Source of the DNA: Legionella moravica DSM 19234
GTDB taxonomy: Bacteria; Pseudomonadota; Gammaproteobacteria; Legionellales; Legionellaceae
Length of the DNA stretch: 37,042 bases
Direction of reading: 5' to 3'
Assembly (NCBI RefSeq): GCF_000423305.1
Contig: NZ_AUHS01000032.1
Location: 1 to 37,042 of the forward strand
The position numbers were made by a program, and so were the translations under genes. The first letter of the stretch is position 1, and every line of letters starts with the position of its first letter. The notes beneath the pieces were generated by a model. The model did not search any database and was not told the DNA's origin. It saw only the letters and a program-made list of their open reading frames with translations. This document shows positions 1-9,663 of the stretch, in pieces.

Positions 1-215
1 TTTAACGCGATATAAATTTATGCCTCTAAAGCTGTCGTCACTTTTTGTAGTTACTTAATGCTTCTGGATGTAATTTGCGTGAAAAGTTATTAAAATTGAG
101 ACCTTATAACTAATTTTGTACACGTTATTTTAAATTTCAAAGAAGGCCTTAATATTGATGGATTTTTAAATGTTAGGTCTAGACTAAATACAGAATGTGT
201 AAAAAGGTATAGTTG

Positions 216-473
216 ATGGAAAGAATTTCTAATGATCCTCTACACGGTATTACCCTAGAGGCTATCTTGAATAGTTTATTGATTTGTTATGGCTGGAAAG
301 GCTTGGAGGAAAGAGTCAAGATTAATTGCTTTTCTTCGAACCCCAGCATCAAATCAAGCCTTAAATTCCTGCGCAAAACACCATGGGCAAGGACTGAAAT
401 TGAAGCCCTTTATATTGCTTCCCTAAAAAGTAAAAAAATTGTGACAACCCATAATTACTGGAGTAATAAATAA
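216..473 (+). CDS. VF530-family (DUF2132) small DNA-binding protein
   Basis: The 85-residue product carries the family's recognisable core: [10 protein letters not shown] near the N-terminus, a YGW motif, and the [13 protein letters not shown] block followed by EALYI. The VF530/DUF2132 family is small, single-domain and thought to bind DNA; its cellular role is not established. I chose the ATG at 216 over the in-frame TTG at 213 because AAAAGG lies about 8 bases upstream of the ATG. A truncated S4-domain gene starts 1 base after the stop, so the two were probably co-transcribed. Family assignment is from remembered motif similarity; length agrees with the family. Confidence 0.85.
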   Translation: MERISNDPLHGITLEAILNSLLICYGWKGLEERVKINCFSSNPSIKSSLKFLRKTPWARTEIEALYIASLKSKKIVTTHNYWSNK

Positions 474-474
474 T

Positions 475-552
475 ATGAAAGATATTTTCATTAATAAAGA
501 TCACGTTGAACTTTTTAAAATTCTTAAATTTGAAGGGGTTAATTCCATATAG
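475..552 (+). pseudogene. truncated S4-domain RNA-binding protein (YbcJ-like)
   Basis: A 25-codon frame starts 1 base after the VF530 stop and reads as the first part of a small S4-domain RNA-binding protein: HVELFKILKFEG corresponds to the opening helix of YbcJ-type proteins, which normally continue through a G-x-A-K...V-x-V-N-G block to about 70 residues. Here the frame hits TAG at 550-552 right after EGVNSI. I could not find the rest of the S4 domain in any frame of the following 140 bases. I therefore call it a remnant; a genuine 25-residue peptide is possible but less likely. Confidence 0.5.
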
Positions 553-723
553 CGCTGGGTTTATTTATACAAATCAAGGAATTGTCGGGCCAAGGCCTAG
601 GGAGTATTTGAACTAAATGAAGAAAACTCTTCGTGGAATCATGGAGTTTATCATAAAAACGGAGTGGCTTTTATTTGAACTATAATTGAATAAATGGGAA
701 TAGGTATTCCGGAGAATTCGATT

Positions 724-1497
724 ATGAAGAGTCTTGATGATTTAAAGTCACTTGATGCGTTGAAAGAAGGTCTTGAAAAACACAGCGTTCTCAATGTATA
801 TCTTTGGTTGAAATACAAATATGGAGAACTCTATCGCCAATTCCCCACTTCTGAGGCACGAGAAACCACTACCTTTATCCAAGCTCGTGATGCGCTTAAT
901 ACCGAGATCATCGGAAAACTGACTCAAAGCGAGTACAATCGGCCAGCAAAACAGGCACTGCGTAATTTTTATGAACTATGCCAGCACATCCTCAATAAAA
1001 TTGAGATGAAGATTTTAGTTGAGGATGAGGTGGCGGATGAAACTTTATTAACGAATGAATCCCTAAAAAATGAAATCCTTCGTTTGCAGATGGTCAGGTG
1101 CGGTATCTATCTGTTTAACTTTTCCAATGTTCAGAACGAGTACAACCGGAATCAACAGTCTGAAGGTCATGATGTCCTTCAATATGAAGAGGGGTTAGTG
1201 GTTGGGCAACAAATTAATAACCATGAGGTCCTGATTGGCAGTGACAGGTTTTCAGGGTTAAGAGGAAATAGCTTAAAGACAGCGATCATGAACGAGTTGA
1301 CCATCAGAATAAACGATTGTCCACGAGATCTTTTGTCTGGCTTTATCGAACGGATTAGGGACTCATATGAGTATCAGTTGCTTCAGACTCGACAGAGTCC
1401 CTTATTGCTGGGAACTTTTTTTAAAAGTCAAACAGACTCCATTACTGAACTGGAGCGGATGTTTGATGAAGTAAAAATACCTGGACCGAAAATATAA
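724..1497 (+). CDS. hypothetical protein, mostly helical
   Basis: I do not recognise this 257-residue protein. It has no signal peptide and no evident membrane segment; it is rich in charged helical stretches, with a single-domain look and a C-terminus ending near ELERMFDEVKIPGPKI. The glutamate-rich stretch before the end resembles the E-block of some Dot/Icm substrates, which is only weak evidence for secretion. An upstream in-frame ATG at 694 exists, but the ATG at 724 has GGAG about 9 bases in front of it and is preferred. It converges on kdpD with a 40-base gap and has no operon partner. Confidence 0.6.
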   Translation: MKSLDDLKSLDALKEGLEKHSVLNVYLWLKYKYGELYRQFPTSEARETTTFIQARDALNTEIIGKLTQSEYNRPAKQALRNFYELCQHILNKIEMKILVEDEVADETLLTNESLKNEILRLQMVRCGIYLFNFSNVQNEYNRNQQSEGHDVLQYEEGLVVGQQINNHEVLIGSDRFSGLRGNSLKTAIMNELTIRINDCPRDLLSGFIERIRDSYEYQLLQTRQSPLLLGTFFKSQTDSITELERMFDEVKIPGPKI

Positions 1498-1537
1498 TCA
1501 AGTCACAAGTTGCCCGTTGAGTATCTGTTTTTGAAGA

Positions 1538-4177
1538 TTAATTCGAAGCAATCGGAAGGGTGAAACGAAAGGTTGCTCCTTTGCTTTTCACATTTTCTAC
1601 CCAAATTTGCCCTTCGTGCGCGGCAATAATCTTCTGACAAATGGCTAAACCCAAACCCAGCCCATGTTCTGTAATGTCGTCTTTGCCCCGATAAAATTTT
1701 TTAAATAATTTATTTTTCTCTTCATTGGATATACCTGAGCCGAAATCTTCAATACTGATCACCAGCTGATGTTCTTGGCTATGTACTGAAATATGAATCG
1801 GAGTATCAGGAGGTGAATATTTAATGGCATTATCAAAGAGGTGAATAAATACTTCCTTGATCATTTGTGGATCTGCCTGGACAAGGGGTACCTGTTCGGG
1901 AATATTGGTTTGTACCGTTCTTTTGTCGAGTCTGTTTTTTGACGATTCAATGACAGAATGAATCACGTCAACGATGGAGGTGGGAGTTTTTTTAAAGAGT
2001 ATTTTTTCTGATTCCAATTGAATTATCAGGTTAAGATTCGTATTTAATCTGTTGAGTTTATCGATTTCATAATCGATATTTTCTTCAATAATTCTGACTT
2101 TTGCTCCTTCGATTTTTTTTAAACCATTCACTGCTTTGATCACTTGTTTGAGAGGGGAACTTAAATCATGCACAATGGTTTGAAGCAATGCTGAACGTGC
2201 TTTATCTGTTTCTTGTTCAAGATCTTTTTTTCGCTCTTTATCTTGTAATCGATCAACTTCCAAAGCTAAAGATACATGACTAATACACGATTGTAACAGT
2301 TTCATTTGTTCAGGAGTAAAGAGTTGCCCATCTTTGGGTTGAATTCTTAAAACGCCAATGGTTTCAACTGACGATGTAATCGGAAGATATAAGGCTTTTG
2401 AGAATGAAAGGGTATCTGTACCTAGCCCAGCCGGTTGCGTCATTTCAAATACCCATTGAGCGATACCGTATTCTTTTAAATCCAAAGTCTCGAAAAAGGG
2501 GGTATAGGAAGAGGGTTTTAGCTGGTTATTTTTAGGAATGAGTATCAGTACGTCGCTTTTAAAGACTTTCGAAATAAAGTTGGTTCCTAACTCGATGATG
2601 TGCTCATCTCCTCGTGTTCTGGTTAATTGACGATTCAAAGTATAGAGTGCGGTCGTCTGATTTTGAGTTATACGTGATGATTCGGCCTGGCGTCGAGCAA
2701 GTATGGTTAAATTACTAATAATTTGAGAGATAATCAGCATGATCAACAGAGTAAAAAAATATTCTTTATCGGATACTGCGAAACTTTTAACAGGGGGAAC
2801 AAAGAAAAAGTCAAAAGCCAGGACGCTAAGAATCGAGGACAGAATAGAAGGCCCCAGTCTTCCCAATAAGGCAGTAACAGTTACACCTAACAAATACACC
2901 ATAACTAAATTGCTGGAAGTCATAACGGGTTCAATCAGGAGATTAATTTCGGTAACCAAGGCCACTATGGCAATAGAAATTCCGTATGATTTCCATGAAA
3001 AAGTCTCTGGTTCAGCCTTTTTTTCTGGTTGGGGTTTGGTTTCCTCACCAGTGATCACATAAACGTCAATGTCACCACTTTGACGTAATACTTCATCAGA
3101 GAGATTCTTGCGAAACCAGCCTTTCCAGCGACTTAAAACATGTTTCCATATAATAATTTGCGTTACATTTTGCTCACGGGAAAAATTAATAATTTCTTTA
3201 ACGATGTCAAAACCTGTTAAAACAAAGGTTTGAGCACCCAGAAGTTCTGCCAGACGCAAATTTTGGATGGCGCTGTTTCGTTGTTGGGATGATGAACGCA
3301 GCGTGGGAGTATCAACATAGACTGCTATCCATTCCGCCTGTAAGCTATTAGCTATACGTTTTGCCGAACGAATCAAGCTTTGCACTTCAGGCTTGGGACC
3401 GACGCAGACTAAAATTTTATCGCTAGTTGCCCAAATTTCCTTTATGCCAGCATCTTGTCGGTACATTTGGGCATCAAATCCCACCCGGTTTGCAGTAATA
3501 CGTAAAGCCAGTTCACGTAATGCAATCAAATTGCCTTTTCGAAAAAAATGTTCTCCCGCGAGTTCAGCCTGCTTGGGAAAATAAATTTTTCCATCCTGAA
3601 GTCGTTTTAGTAATTCTTCCGGAGGAAAGTCAATGAGCTCAATTGCATCTGCTCGTTCTATCATTGAATCGGGAACGGTCTCTTTGATTGGCGCTTGAAT
3701 GATGCGGGCAACATCATCCTTTAAGCTTTCAATATGCTGTACATTAAGGGTGGTGTAAACGTCAATGCCTTTGTCCAGAAGTTCTTTGATATCCTGCCAT
3801 CTTTTTTCATGCCGTAAACCGGGAACATTGGTATGAGCCATTTCATCAACTAAAATGAGGCCTGGGTGGCGTTTCAATGCTGCATCAAGATCGAATTCCT
3901 CACACATTCTGTCTTTATAGTTGACGGTCAGGCGAGGCATTTTTTCCAATTGTTCCAACATGGCCTCTGTATCAACCCGCCCATGAGACTCTGCGATGCC
4001 AACAATCACGTCAAGGTTTTTGGATCTTTTTTCAAGCGCATCATGCAGCATGGCGTAGGTCTTGCCTACTCCAGGAGCTGCTCCAAGATAAATCTTTAGT
4101 TTCCCTCGTTGCTCTTTGAGTTCTTCTTTCTGTATCTGTTGCAAAAATTGTTCAGGACTCAGGCGTTGATTGACCAT
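1538..4177 (-). CDS. kdpD: KdpD osmosensitive K+ channel sensor histidine kinase
   Basis: A membrane sensor kinase that normally phosphorylates KdpE to switch on the Kdp K+ pump. The 879 residues match the E. coli protein in length and order: N-terminal KdpD domain with Walker A GAAPGVGKT near residues 32-40, a Usp-like domain (about 250-370), a DUF4118 block of closely spaced membrane segments (about 395-495), a GAF-like region (about 510-640), HisKA with the phospho-acceptor HDLSSPLK near residue 670, and an ATPase domain with DNAIKYSP, DFGSGIS and GLGLGLAICQK. The ATG at 4177 has AAGGA six bases upstream and is preferred to the GTG one codon earlier. It overlaps kdpC by 26 bases, indicating translational coupling. 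No kdpE follows: the next gene downstream is convergent. Confidence 0.95.
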   Translation of the reverse strand: MVNQRLSPEQFLQQIQKEELKEQRGKLKIYLGAAPGVGKTYAMLHDALEKRSKNLDVIVGIAESHGRVDTEAMLEQLEKMPRLTVNYKDRMCEEFDLDAALKRHPGLILVDEMAHTNVPGLRHEKRWQDIKELLDKGIDVYTTLNVQHIESLKDDVARIIQAPIKETVPDSMIERADAIELIDFPPEELLKRLQDGKIYFPKQAELAGEHFFRKGNLIALRELALRITANRVGFDAQMYRQDAGIKEIWATSDKILVCVGPKPEVQSLIRSAKRIANSLQAEWIAVYVDTPTLRSSSQQRNSAIQNLRLAELLGAQTFVLTGFDIVKEIINFSREQNVTQIIIWKHVLSRWKGWFRKNLSDEVLRQSGDIDVYVITGEETKPQPEKKAEPETFSWKSYGISIAIVALVTEINLLIEPVMTSSNLVMVYLLGVTVTALLGRLGPSILSSILSVLAFDFFFVPPVKSFAVSDKEYFFTLLIMLIISQIISNLTILARRQAESSRITQNQTTALYTLNRQLTRTRGDEHIIELGTNFISKVFKSDVLILIPKNNQLKPSSYTPFFETLDLKEYGIAQWVFEMTQPAGLGTDTLSFSKALYLPITSSVETIGVLRIQPKDGQLFTPEQMKLLQSCISHVSLALEVDRLQDKERKKDLEQETDKARSALLQTIVHDLSSPLKQVIKAVNGLKKIEGAKVRIIEENIDYEIDKLNRLNTNLNLIIQLESEKILFKKTPTSIVDVIHSVIESSKNRLDKRTVQTNIPEQVPLVQADPQMIKEVFIHLFDNAIKYSPPDTPIHISVHSQEHQLVISIEDFGSGISNEEKNKLFKKFYRGKDDITEHGLGLGLAICQKIIAAHEGQIWVENVKSKGATFRFTLPIASN

Positions 4178-4766
4178 CACTCATCCTTAAGTTATCCAAT
4201 GCCAGGTTTAACTTTAAAACATTAACCCGTTGCTCACCTAATAGATAGAACGTGCGATGTTCAATATGTTTTTGTACAAGATCTTCAAGTACTTGTTCTG
4301 GAATATGGCGCGCATTAGCAATTCTTGGAATTTGGTACCTTGCCGCCAGAGGGCTAATTTCCGGATCCAGACCACTTCCAGAGGCAGTAACTAAATCAAC
4401 CGGGACTAGATTGTTTGATTCCGAATCCAATTTTTTCAGTTCAGCTACTCTTTCTTTTACGGTTAACAAAAAACTCGGGTTTGAAGGGCCGCTGTTTGAT
4501 CCTGAAGAGGCTTCACCATTATAGGGAAATAATGGGGTAGCTGATGGACGACCCCAAAAATAACCTGGAGAGGTAAATGATTGTCCGATTAATAACGATC
4601 CTACAGGCTTTCCATCTTGAGAAATAATGCTTCCATTGGCTTGCCATGGGAACACAAACTGTGCCACTCCGGTTACAACAAGCGGATAGATTAATCCGGT
4701 TAATACCGTTAACAGTACAAGTAAAACAAATGCTGCTCTTATTTGTCTGACAGCTTCTTTAAACAT
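4152..4766 (-). CDS. kdpC: KdpC, K+-transporting ATPase subunit C
   Basis: KdpC is the single-span subunit that stabilises the KdpFABC complex in the inner membrane. The 204-residue product has one N-terminal transmembrane helix (about 12-34, FVLLVLLTVLTGLIYPLVV) and the family blocks IGQSFTSPGYFWGRPSAT, a glycine/serine-rich YNGEASSGSNSGPSN loop, and LVTASGSGLDPEISPLAARYQIPRIA. AAGGA lies a short distance before the ATG. It begins 9 bases after the kdpB stop and overlaps kdpD, so it belongs to one transcript. Confidence 0.97.
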   Translation of the reverse strand: MFKEAVRQIRAAFVLLVLLTVLTGLIYPLVVTGVAQFVFPWQANGSIISQDGKPVGSLLIGQSFTSPGYFWGRPSATPLFPYNGEASSGSNSGPSNPSFLLTVKERVAELKKLDSESNNLVPVDLVTASGSGLDPEISPLAARYQIPRIANARHIPEQVLEDLVQKHIEHRTFYLLGEQRVNVLKLNLALDNLRMSDGQSTPES

Positions 4767-4775
4767 AGTGTGTCC

Positions 4776-6845
4776 TTATACCAATCCTAAGCCTGATAAA
4801 ATAAAATCAATGAATTTAATGCAGAAAAATGGAACTATCAAACCGCCTAAACCATAAACCAAGACATTCGAGCGCAGCAGTTTGGCCGCCTCCACATGTC
4901 GATATTTCACTCCACGCAAAGCCAGTGGAATTAAAAAAATGATAATGAGCGCATTATAAATAACAGCGGATAAAATAGCGCTTTTGGGTGTGGCTAAATG
5001 CATTATATTCAGTGTGTTTAATGCAGGATAAGTTGCTGCGAATGCCGCAGGAAGAATAGCAAAGTATTTTGCTACGTCATTCGCGATGCTAAATGTCGTT
5101 AATGCCCCTCGGGTCATTAATAATTGTTTGCCAATTTCAACTATTTCAATCAGCTTGGTTGGGTTGGAATCCAAATCGATCAGATTACCGGCTTCTTTTG
5201 CAGCTTGAGTACCCGTGTTCATCGCAACCGCTACATCTGCCTGTGCCAAGCCAGGGGCATCGTTCGTTCCATCACCTGCCATGGCAACTAAATTGCCCTT
5301 GGCTTGCAATTGACGAATCAGTTTCAATTTATCTTCGGGTTTTGCATTAGCTAAAAAATCATCCACTCCCGATTCTGCGGCAATGGCTGCAGCGGTGAGC
5401 TCATTATCGCCAGTCACCATGATGGTTTTGATACCCATGCGCCTTAATTGCATGAAGCGCTCTTTAATGCCTCCTTTGATAATGTCTTTTAAATGGATAA
5501 CGCCCAGCGCCTGGCTACCCTCTGTGACAACAAGAGCGGTTCCTCCCTTTCGTGAGATCTGTTCCACAGTACTTTGTACGGATTCCGGTAAATGGCTGCC
5601 AAGCTCTGTAAGATACTCTTCCATTGCAATGGAGGCTCCCTTACGTATCTGTCGACCAGGTAAATTTGCACCACTCATGCGCGTTTCTGCTGCAAAGGGA
5701 ATAAAGGTTGCACCCAGTTGAGTCAAATCCCGTCCGCGCAGCCCATATTTATTTTTTGCCAATATGACGATACTTCTTCCTTCGGGAGTTTCATCGGCAA
5801 GTGATGCCAATTGAGCGGCATCGGTTAAGGTTCCTATGCTGACTCCATCAGCAGGTATAAATTCTATGGCTTCACGATTTCCCAGGGTAATGGTTCCCGT
5901 TTTATCGAGCAGCAAGACATCGACATCACCGGCTGCTTCAACGGCATTGCCGGACATGGCAATGACATTGGCCTGAATCATCCTGTCCATGCCAGCAATT
6001 CCGATTGCTGAAAGCAATCCGCCTATAGTCGTTGGCGCCAAACAAACAAACAAGGCGACAAGAACGGTGATCGACACCACTTGTCCTGCATGTGCGGAAT
6101 GAACGCTGTAAATAGAAAAGGGCAGAAGGGTGGTACAAACCAATAAAAAGATAATCGTAAGGGTAGCAAGCAGTATCGTCAGTGCCAGTTCATTGGGTGT
6201 TTTCTGTCTTTTTGCCCCTTCAACCAGAGCGATCATGCCATCTAAAAAAGTCTCTCCGGGGTTAGACGTGATGCGTATAATTAACCAATCCGAGATAACC
6301 TGTGTTCCTCCAGTAACTGCATTGCGATCCCCTCCGCTTTCTCTGATTACTGGCGCACTTTCACCGGTAATGGCGCTTTCATTAACTGAGGCAATTCCCT
6401 CAATGACTTCACCGTCACTTGGAATAAAATCGCCCATTTCAACCAATACTATATCGCCTGCACGTAAAAGAGCGGATTGGACTAATGTAATTTTGCCGTC
6501 CCGGGATGGTTTAGATAGTTTTTTGGCTTGAATTTCCCGTCGTGCTTTTTTTAATGACTGAGCCTGGGCTTTTCCACGGCCTTCGGCCATACTTTCTGCA
6601 AAATTGGCAAAAAACAAGGTGATCCACAGGAGTAATGTAATTGCTAAAATAAAACCAGGAGAGGATTCGCCTTTCCCTGTCACAGATTGGATGAACAGGA
6701 GTGTGGACAGAATGGAGCCAATATAAACACAGAACATTACCGGATTGCGTACCTGGTTTTGAGGTACCAGTTTTGTAATGGATTGCCATACCGCCTGTTT
6801 GATAATTTTAATGTCCCACATGGAACGGTGATGTTTATTGTCCAT
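4776..6845 (-). CDS. kdpB: KdpB, K+-transporting P-type ATPase catalytic subunit
   Basis: The ATP-hydrolysing subunit of the Kdp pump. Visible P-type ATPase motifs are TGES in the actuator domain (about 160), the phosphorylation motif [10 protein letters not shown] (Asp near residue 314), MVTGDN, and the hinge [20 protein letters not shown], followed by the KdpB-typical [19 protein letters not shown]. Length of 689 residues is normal. A TTG at 6857 extends the frame by four codons, but the ATG at 6845 is preceded by GGGGGA at good spacing and is preferred. It overlaps the end of kdpA by 11 bases. Confidence 0.97.
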   Translation of the reverse strand: MDNKHHRSMWDIKIIKQAVWQSITKLVPQNQVRNPVMFCVYIGSILSTLLFIQSVTGKGESSPGFILAITLLLWITLFFANFAESMAEGRGKAQAQSLKKARREIQAKKLSKPSRDGKITLVQSALLRAGDIVLVEMGDFIPSDGEVIEGIASVNESAITGESAPVIRESGGDRNAVTGGTQVISDWLIIRITSNPGETFLDGMIALVEGAKRQKTPNELALTILLATLTIIFLLVCTTLLPFSIYSVHSAHAGQVVSITVLVALFVCLAPTTIGGLLSAIGIAGMDRMIQANVIAMSGNAVEAAGDVDVLLLDKTGTITLGNREAIEFIPADGVSIGTLTDAAQLASLADETPEGRSIVILAKNKYGLRGRDLTQLGATFIPFAAETRMSGANLPGRQIRKGASIAMEEYLTELGSHLPESVQSTVEQISRKGGTALVVTEGSQALGVIHLKDIIKGGIKERFMQLRRMGIKTIMVTGDNELTAAAIAAESGVDDFLANAKPEDKLKLIRQLQAKGNLVAMAGDGTNDAPGLAQADVAVAMNTGTQAAKEAGNLIDLDSNPTKLIEIVEIGKQLLMTRGALTTFSIANDVAKYFAILPAAFAATYPALNTLNIMHLATPKSAILSAVIYNALIIIFLIPLALRGVKYRHVEAAKLLRSNVLVYGLGGLIVPFFCIKFIDFILSGLGLV

Positions 6846-8625
6846 AATATCCCCCAAGCATCAACTGTTCAGCAATTGGTCCTAATGCCAAGGCTGGAAG
6901 AAACGAAAGGGCGCCGATAAGAATCAGGACGCCGAGAAGCAGAAAAATAAAAAGAGGCGTATGAGTAGCCAGTGTCCCAGCGCTGCTGATGGTGATTTTT
7001 TTTCGCGCCAGCGAGCCTGCAATCGCCATGATGGAAATAGCTATCCAGTATCTGGATATTAACATCATGGCACCGCCTAATATGGTGTAAAATGGAGTGT
7101 TTGCATTCAGGCCTTCAAACGCACTGCCATTATTACTGCCCATGGATGTAAAGGCGTAAAGGATTTCACTAAAGCCATGGGCTCCAGGGTTGGCAATTGT
7201 ACTGGTACCCATCTGGGTCACTGAACCCACCGCAGTAGAAAGTAGCACCGTCAGCGGCAGGATTAAGACCGCTATTGCGGCCATTTTCATCTCAAATGGC
7301 TCGATTTTTTTTCCTAAGTATTCAGGCGTTCGTCCAACCATTAAGCCTGCGATAAATACAGTAATGATCACCAGCATGAGCATGCCGTATAAACCTGAAC
7401 CTACCCCACCAAAGATTACTTCACCCAAATGCATCATCCATAAAGGAACAAAGCCTCCAATGGGAGTATAGGAATCAAGCATGGAATTCACGGAGCCATT
7501 AGCTGCCGCAGTGGTTGCTGTAGTCCATAGTGCGGAATTGACAATCCCGAATCGGGTTTCTTTTCCTTCCATGTTGCCGCCAGGGAATCCATCCAATTGG
7601 CTTACCTGATTTACTCCCATTTGAGTCAACGTAGGGTTACCTGTTTGCTCTGAATACACGCCAAGAAAAACAAACGGAATAAACATGAGGTACATTGCTG
7701 TCAGAATAGCCCAACCTTGACGCTTGTCGTTAACCATCATTCCAAAGCTGTAACATAAGGAGGCCGGGATGAGCAGGATCGCCAGCATTTCTAAAAAATT
7801 GGTTAGCGGGGTTGGATTTTCAAAGGGATGGGCTGAATTGACATTAAAAAAGCCGCCTCCGTTAGTTCCTAATTGTTTGATTGCCACTTCAGACGCTACT
7901 GGCCCCATTGGAATGACCTGTTGCGTTACATTTATGTTCTCTGTGTTTGGCGTATTATTTACAATGGGTTGCGTATAATTAAACGGCTGAATTAAATGAA
8001 CGGTTTGGTTGGGTTTTAAATTTTGTATGACTCCTTGTGACACCAGGATTAAGGCAAAAAGGAATGAGAGAGGTAACAGGATGTACAGTATTCCTCGCAG
8101 GGTATCTACCCAAAAATTTCCAAGATCAGTGCTTTCGTGATTTACAATTCCTCGAGTTAAGGCCATTAATAAGGACATGCCCGTTGCCGCTGAGAGGAAA
8201 TTTTGCGATGTCAGGGCGAGCATTTTAGTGAGATAGCTCATTGTTGTATCGTTGCTATAGGCTTGCCAATTCGAATTCGTAGCAAAACTGACTGCTGTAT
8301 TAAATGCCAAATATGGTGAAGGAGATGAATAATTTTGGGGGTTTAACGGTAGGAACACTTGAAGTCTTTGCACCAGGTAGACTGTTAATAAACCGAGTAC
8401 GTTAAACAGCAGCATTGCTGATAAATAGCGTTTCCAATCCATAGCCTGATTGGGATCAATACCGCACAGCTTGTATATGAGTCGTTCTATGGGGCTGCCA
8501 ATACGATTTATTGCAGAGAGTTTCCCTTGATAAACCCTAGCCATATACCAGCCTAATGGCTTAACCAATAAAAGAAGAACCAAAAGATAGAAAGCAATTT
8601 GCATCATGCTCGTTTCAGAAATCAT
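6835..8625 (-). CDS. kdpA: KdpA, K+-binding and translocating subunit
   Basis: The channel-like subunit that binds K+ with its four selectivity-filter repeats. The expected blocks are all present: [53 protein letters not shown] and [14 protein letters not shown]. The product is about 596 residues with roughly ten membrane helices. Two starts are possible; the ATG at 8634 has AGGGA immediately adjacent, too close, whereas the ATG at 8625 has the same AGGGA nine bases upstream, so I prefer 8625. It follows kdpF by a few bases. Confidence 0.96.
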   Translation of the reverse strand: MISETSMMQIAFYLLVLLLLVKPLGWYMARVYQGKLSAINRIGSPIERLIYKLCGIDPNQAMDWKRYLSAMLLFNVLGLLTVYLVQRLQVFLPLNPQNYSSPSPYLAFNTAVSFATNSNWQAYSNDTTMSYLTKMLALTSQNFLSAATGMSLLMALTRGIVNHESTDLGNFWVDTLRGILYILLPLSFLFALILVSQGVIQNLKPNQTVHLIQPFNYTQPIVNNTPNTENINVTQQVIPMGPVASEVAIKQLGTNGGGFFNVNSAHPFENPTPLTNFLEMLAILLIPASLCYSFGMMVNDKRQGWAILTAMYLMFIPFVFLGVYSEQTGNPTLTQMGVNQVSQLDGFPGGNMEGKETRFGIVNSALWTTATTAAANGSVNSMLDSYTPIGGFVPLWMMHLGEVIFGGVGSGLYGMLMLVIITVFIAGLMVGRTPEYLGKKIEPFEMKMAAIAVLILPLTVLLSTAVGSVTQMGTSTIANPGAHGFSEILYAFTSMGSNNGSAFEGLNANTPFYTILGGAMMLISRYWIAISIMAIAGSLARKKITISSAGTLATHTPLFIFLLLGVLILIGALSFLPALALGPIAEQLMLGGYYGQ

Positions 8626-8648
8626 AGAATCCATTCCCTATATGAAGG

Positions 8649-8735
8649 CTAAAAAAGTTCGGGTTTAAATAAAACGATCAATAAATAAATCAGTAAGCCT
8701 AAAGTAATTAGTCCGCTAATCCAATAAATATCCAT
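8649..8735 (-). CDS. kdpF: KdpF, small membrane subunit of the Kdp pump
   Basis: A 28-residue peptide, too short for routine gene calling, directly upstream of kdpA. It reads as one hydrophobic helix (GLITLGLLIYLLIVLFKPELF) ending in the KPE(R/L)F-like tail of KdpF, the lipid-like subunit that stabilises KdpFABC. ACGGAG stands just before the ATG. Its ATG overlaps the stop of the small upstream peptide (TAATG), and kdpA follows within about 25 bases. Confidence 0.9.
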   Translation of the reverse strand: MDIYWISGLITLGLLIYLLIVLFKPELF

Positions 8736-8830
8736 TATTCGCTCCGTGATAATGAATCATAAAATCTGATTACGCCTTTGCAAAGACAAAAAAACAGTAC
8801 TGTAGATAAAATAAATAGAATATCTTCCAT
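8735..8830 (-). CDS. small single-span membrane peptide at the head of the kdp operon
   Basis: A 31-codon frame ends in TAATG overlap with kdpF. The peptide begins with a hydrophobic segment (ILFILSTVLFFCLCKGVI) and ends in a polar tail (RFYDSLSRSE), so it would sit in the membrane with one span. Stop/start overlap with kdpF and a purine-rich AGAGAA before the ATG support translation. Small peptides of this type occur upstream of kdpF in other bacteria as far as I recall, but I know of no assigned function. It may be a further subunit or a translation-coupling leader. Confidence 0.6.
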   Translation of the reverse strand: MEDILFILSTVLFFCLCKGVIRFYDSLSRSE

Positions 8831-9122
8831 AATGTTCTCTATGTGTTAAGAAAATGATAAAACATCATCCGGTTATTGGTACAATTCAATTCTTGTTGCT
8901 TTTCATCACTGATAATTTAGCAGAATAATGCTCGGAATATCAGAGGTTGTTGATATTTGATTTATAGATGCAGTATTTATGCCATATTTTTAATGGATTT
9001 TAAGGTTACAAGAAACCTGCATCAATTGGGATGCAGGTGAATTAGGGGCTGTTGAAATCTGAATTGTCAACGACCCTAATGTTAAGCAAAAAATAAATAG
9101 AGAGATCCTGTGTTTGCTGTCT
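8831..9122. promoter_or_regulatory. kdp upstream region with a hairpin behind the VOC gene
   Basis: No gene is seen in these 292 bases. The left part must contain the kdp promoter (minus strand), but I could not assign a convincing -10/-35 pair or a KdpE-type site. At 9015-9038 a 9-bp perfect inverted repeat (ACCTGCATC, loop of 6, GATGCAGGT) is followed on the minus strand by TTTCTTGT; it may be a weak terminator for the VOC gene. A second imperfect dyad surrounds 9045-9076. Confidence 0.4.
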
Positions 9123-9491
9123 TTATGATGCTCGGAGCGAGACAACGCGCAGTCGGTGACTATCTCGATCCAGAGCAAGAAATGTATAACCATAGGGCAG
9201 GGACATTGGGGGTTGCGCCATCTTGATGCCTTTCATTTGCCATTCTGCAAATAATTCATCAACCTGCGTGGTATTTTCAACTGTGAATGCTAATTCAACA
9301 CCGTCTTTGTTGTAGGCTGCCGGGATAGCGGTATGCATTGCTTTTAACGCCAGACTCATTCCATTGGATAAGGGGAATGAATGGAATGATGATGACGCTT
9401 CTACCGGTTTAATTTTTAGTAAATCCTGATAAAAGCTGCTGCTTAATTCAAGATCATCGACATAAAGCACAATTGCGTTTGGTTCAAACAT
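9123..9491 (-). CDS. VOC-superfamily (glyoxalase/bleomycin-resistance fold) protein
   Basis: A 122-residue single VOC unit pair: it opens with IVLYVDDLELSSSFYQDLL, contains SLALKAMHT and VELAFTVENTTQVDELFAEW, and ends with FLALDRDSHRLRVV, the usual beta-alpha-beta-beta-beta pattern. The metal ligands of true glyoxalase I are not apparent: the first strand lacks the His, and the final strand has Arg where Glu is usual. It is therefore more likely a PhnB- or bleomycin-resistance-like binding protein than an active glyoxalase. AAGGAA precedes the ATG. A perfect dyad lies 56-76 bases upstream. Substrate unknown. Confidence 0.8.
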   Translation of the reverse strand: MFEPNAIVLYVDDLELSSSFYQDLLKIKPVEASSSFHSFPLSNGMSLALKAMHTAIPAAYNKDGVELAFTVENTTQVDELFAEWQMKGIKMAQPPMSLPYGYTFLALDRDSHRLRVVSLRAS

Positions 9492-9546
9492 AATGAGTTC
9501 CTTGGTATGGAGTTATAGTTATGACTGAACTCAGTTTATTACTTTA

Positions 9547-9567
9547 TACTGACAATTTTTGTCAGTA
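9547..9567. promoter_or_regulatory. perfect 8-bp dyad upstream of the VOC gene (possible operator)
   Basis: TACTGACA at 9547-9554 and TGTCAGTA at 9560-9567 are exact inverted repeats separated by ATTTT. The position, 56-76 bases before the VOC start codon, suits a repressor operator or an activator site. There is no T-run, so it is not a typical terminator. The binding factor is not identifiable. Confidence 0.45.
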
Positions 9568-9594
9568 GTGAATGCCTAAAAATTGACAAATGGC

Positions 9595-9632
9595 GCAGCA
9601 ATTTTGTTGGGTCATGGTGACCCAACTGCTGC
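9595..9632. repeat. strong hairpin between the oxidoreductase gene and the VOC gene
   Basis: GTTGGGTCA (9606-9614) and TGACCCAAC (9618-9626) form a perfect 9-bp stem with a 3-base loop, flanked by GCAGCA and TGCTGC that extend it with a bulge. It lies just after the oxidoreductase stop and may end or stabilise that transcript, although neither side is followed by a T-run. Confidence 0.5.
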
Positions 9633-9663
9633 TGTGGCTTATAAGAGGGCTGATTAAGAACAT

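Noticed and set aside
2739..3062. Open frame of 107 codons on the plus strand inside kdpD
   Set aside because: It is antisense to the strongly supported KdpD membrane region and its translation has no recognisable features.
6130..6531. Open frame of 133 codons on the plus strand inside kdpB
   Set aside because: Antisense shadow of conserved KdpB sequence, with no ribosome site or domain.
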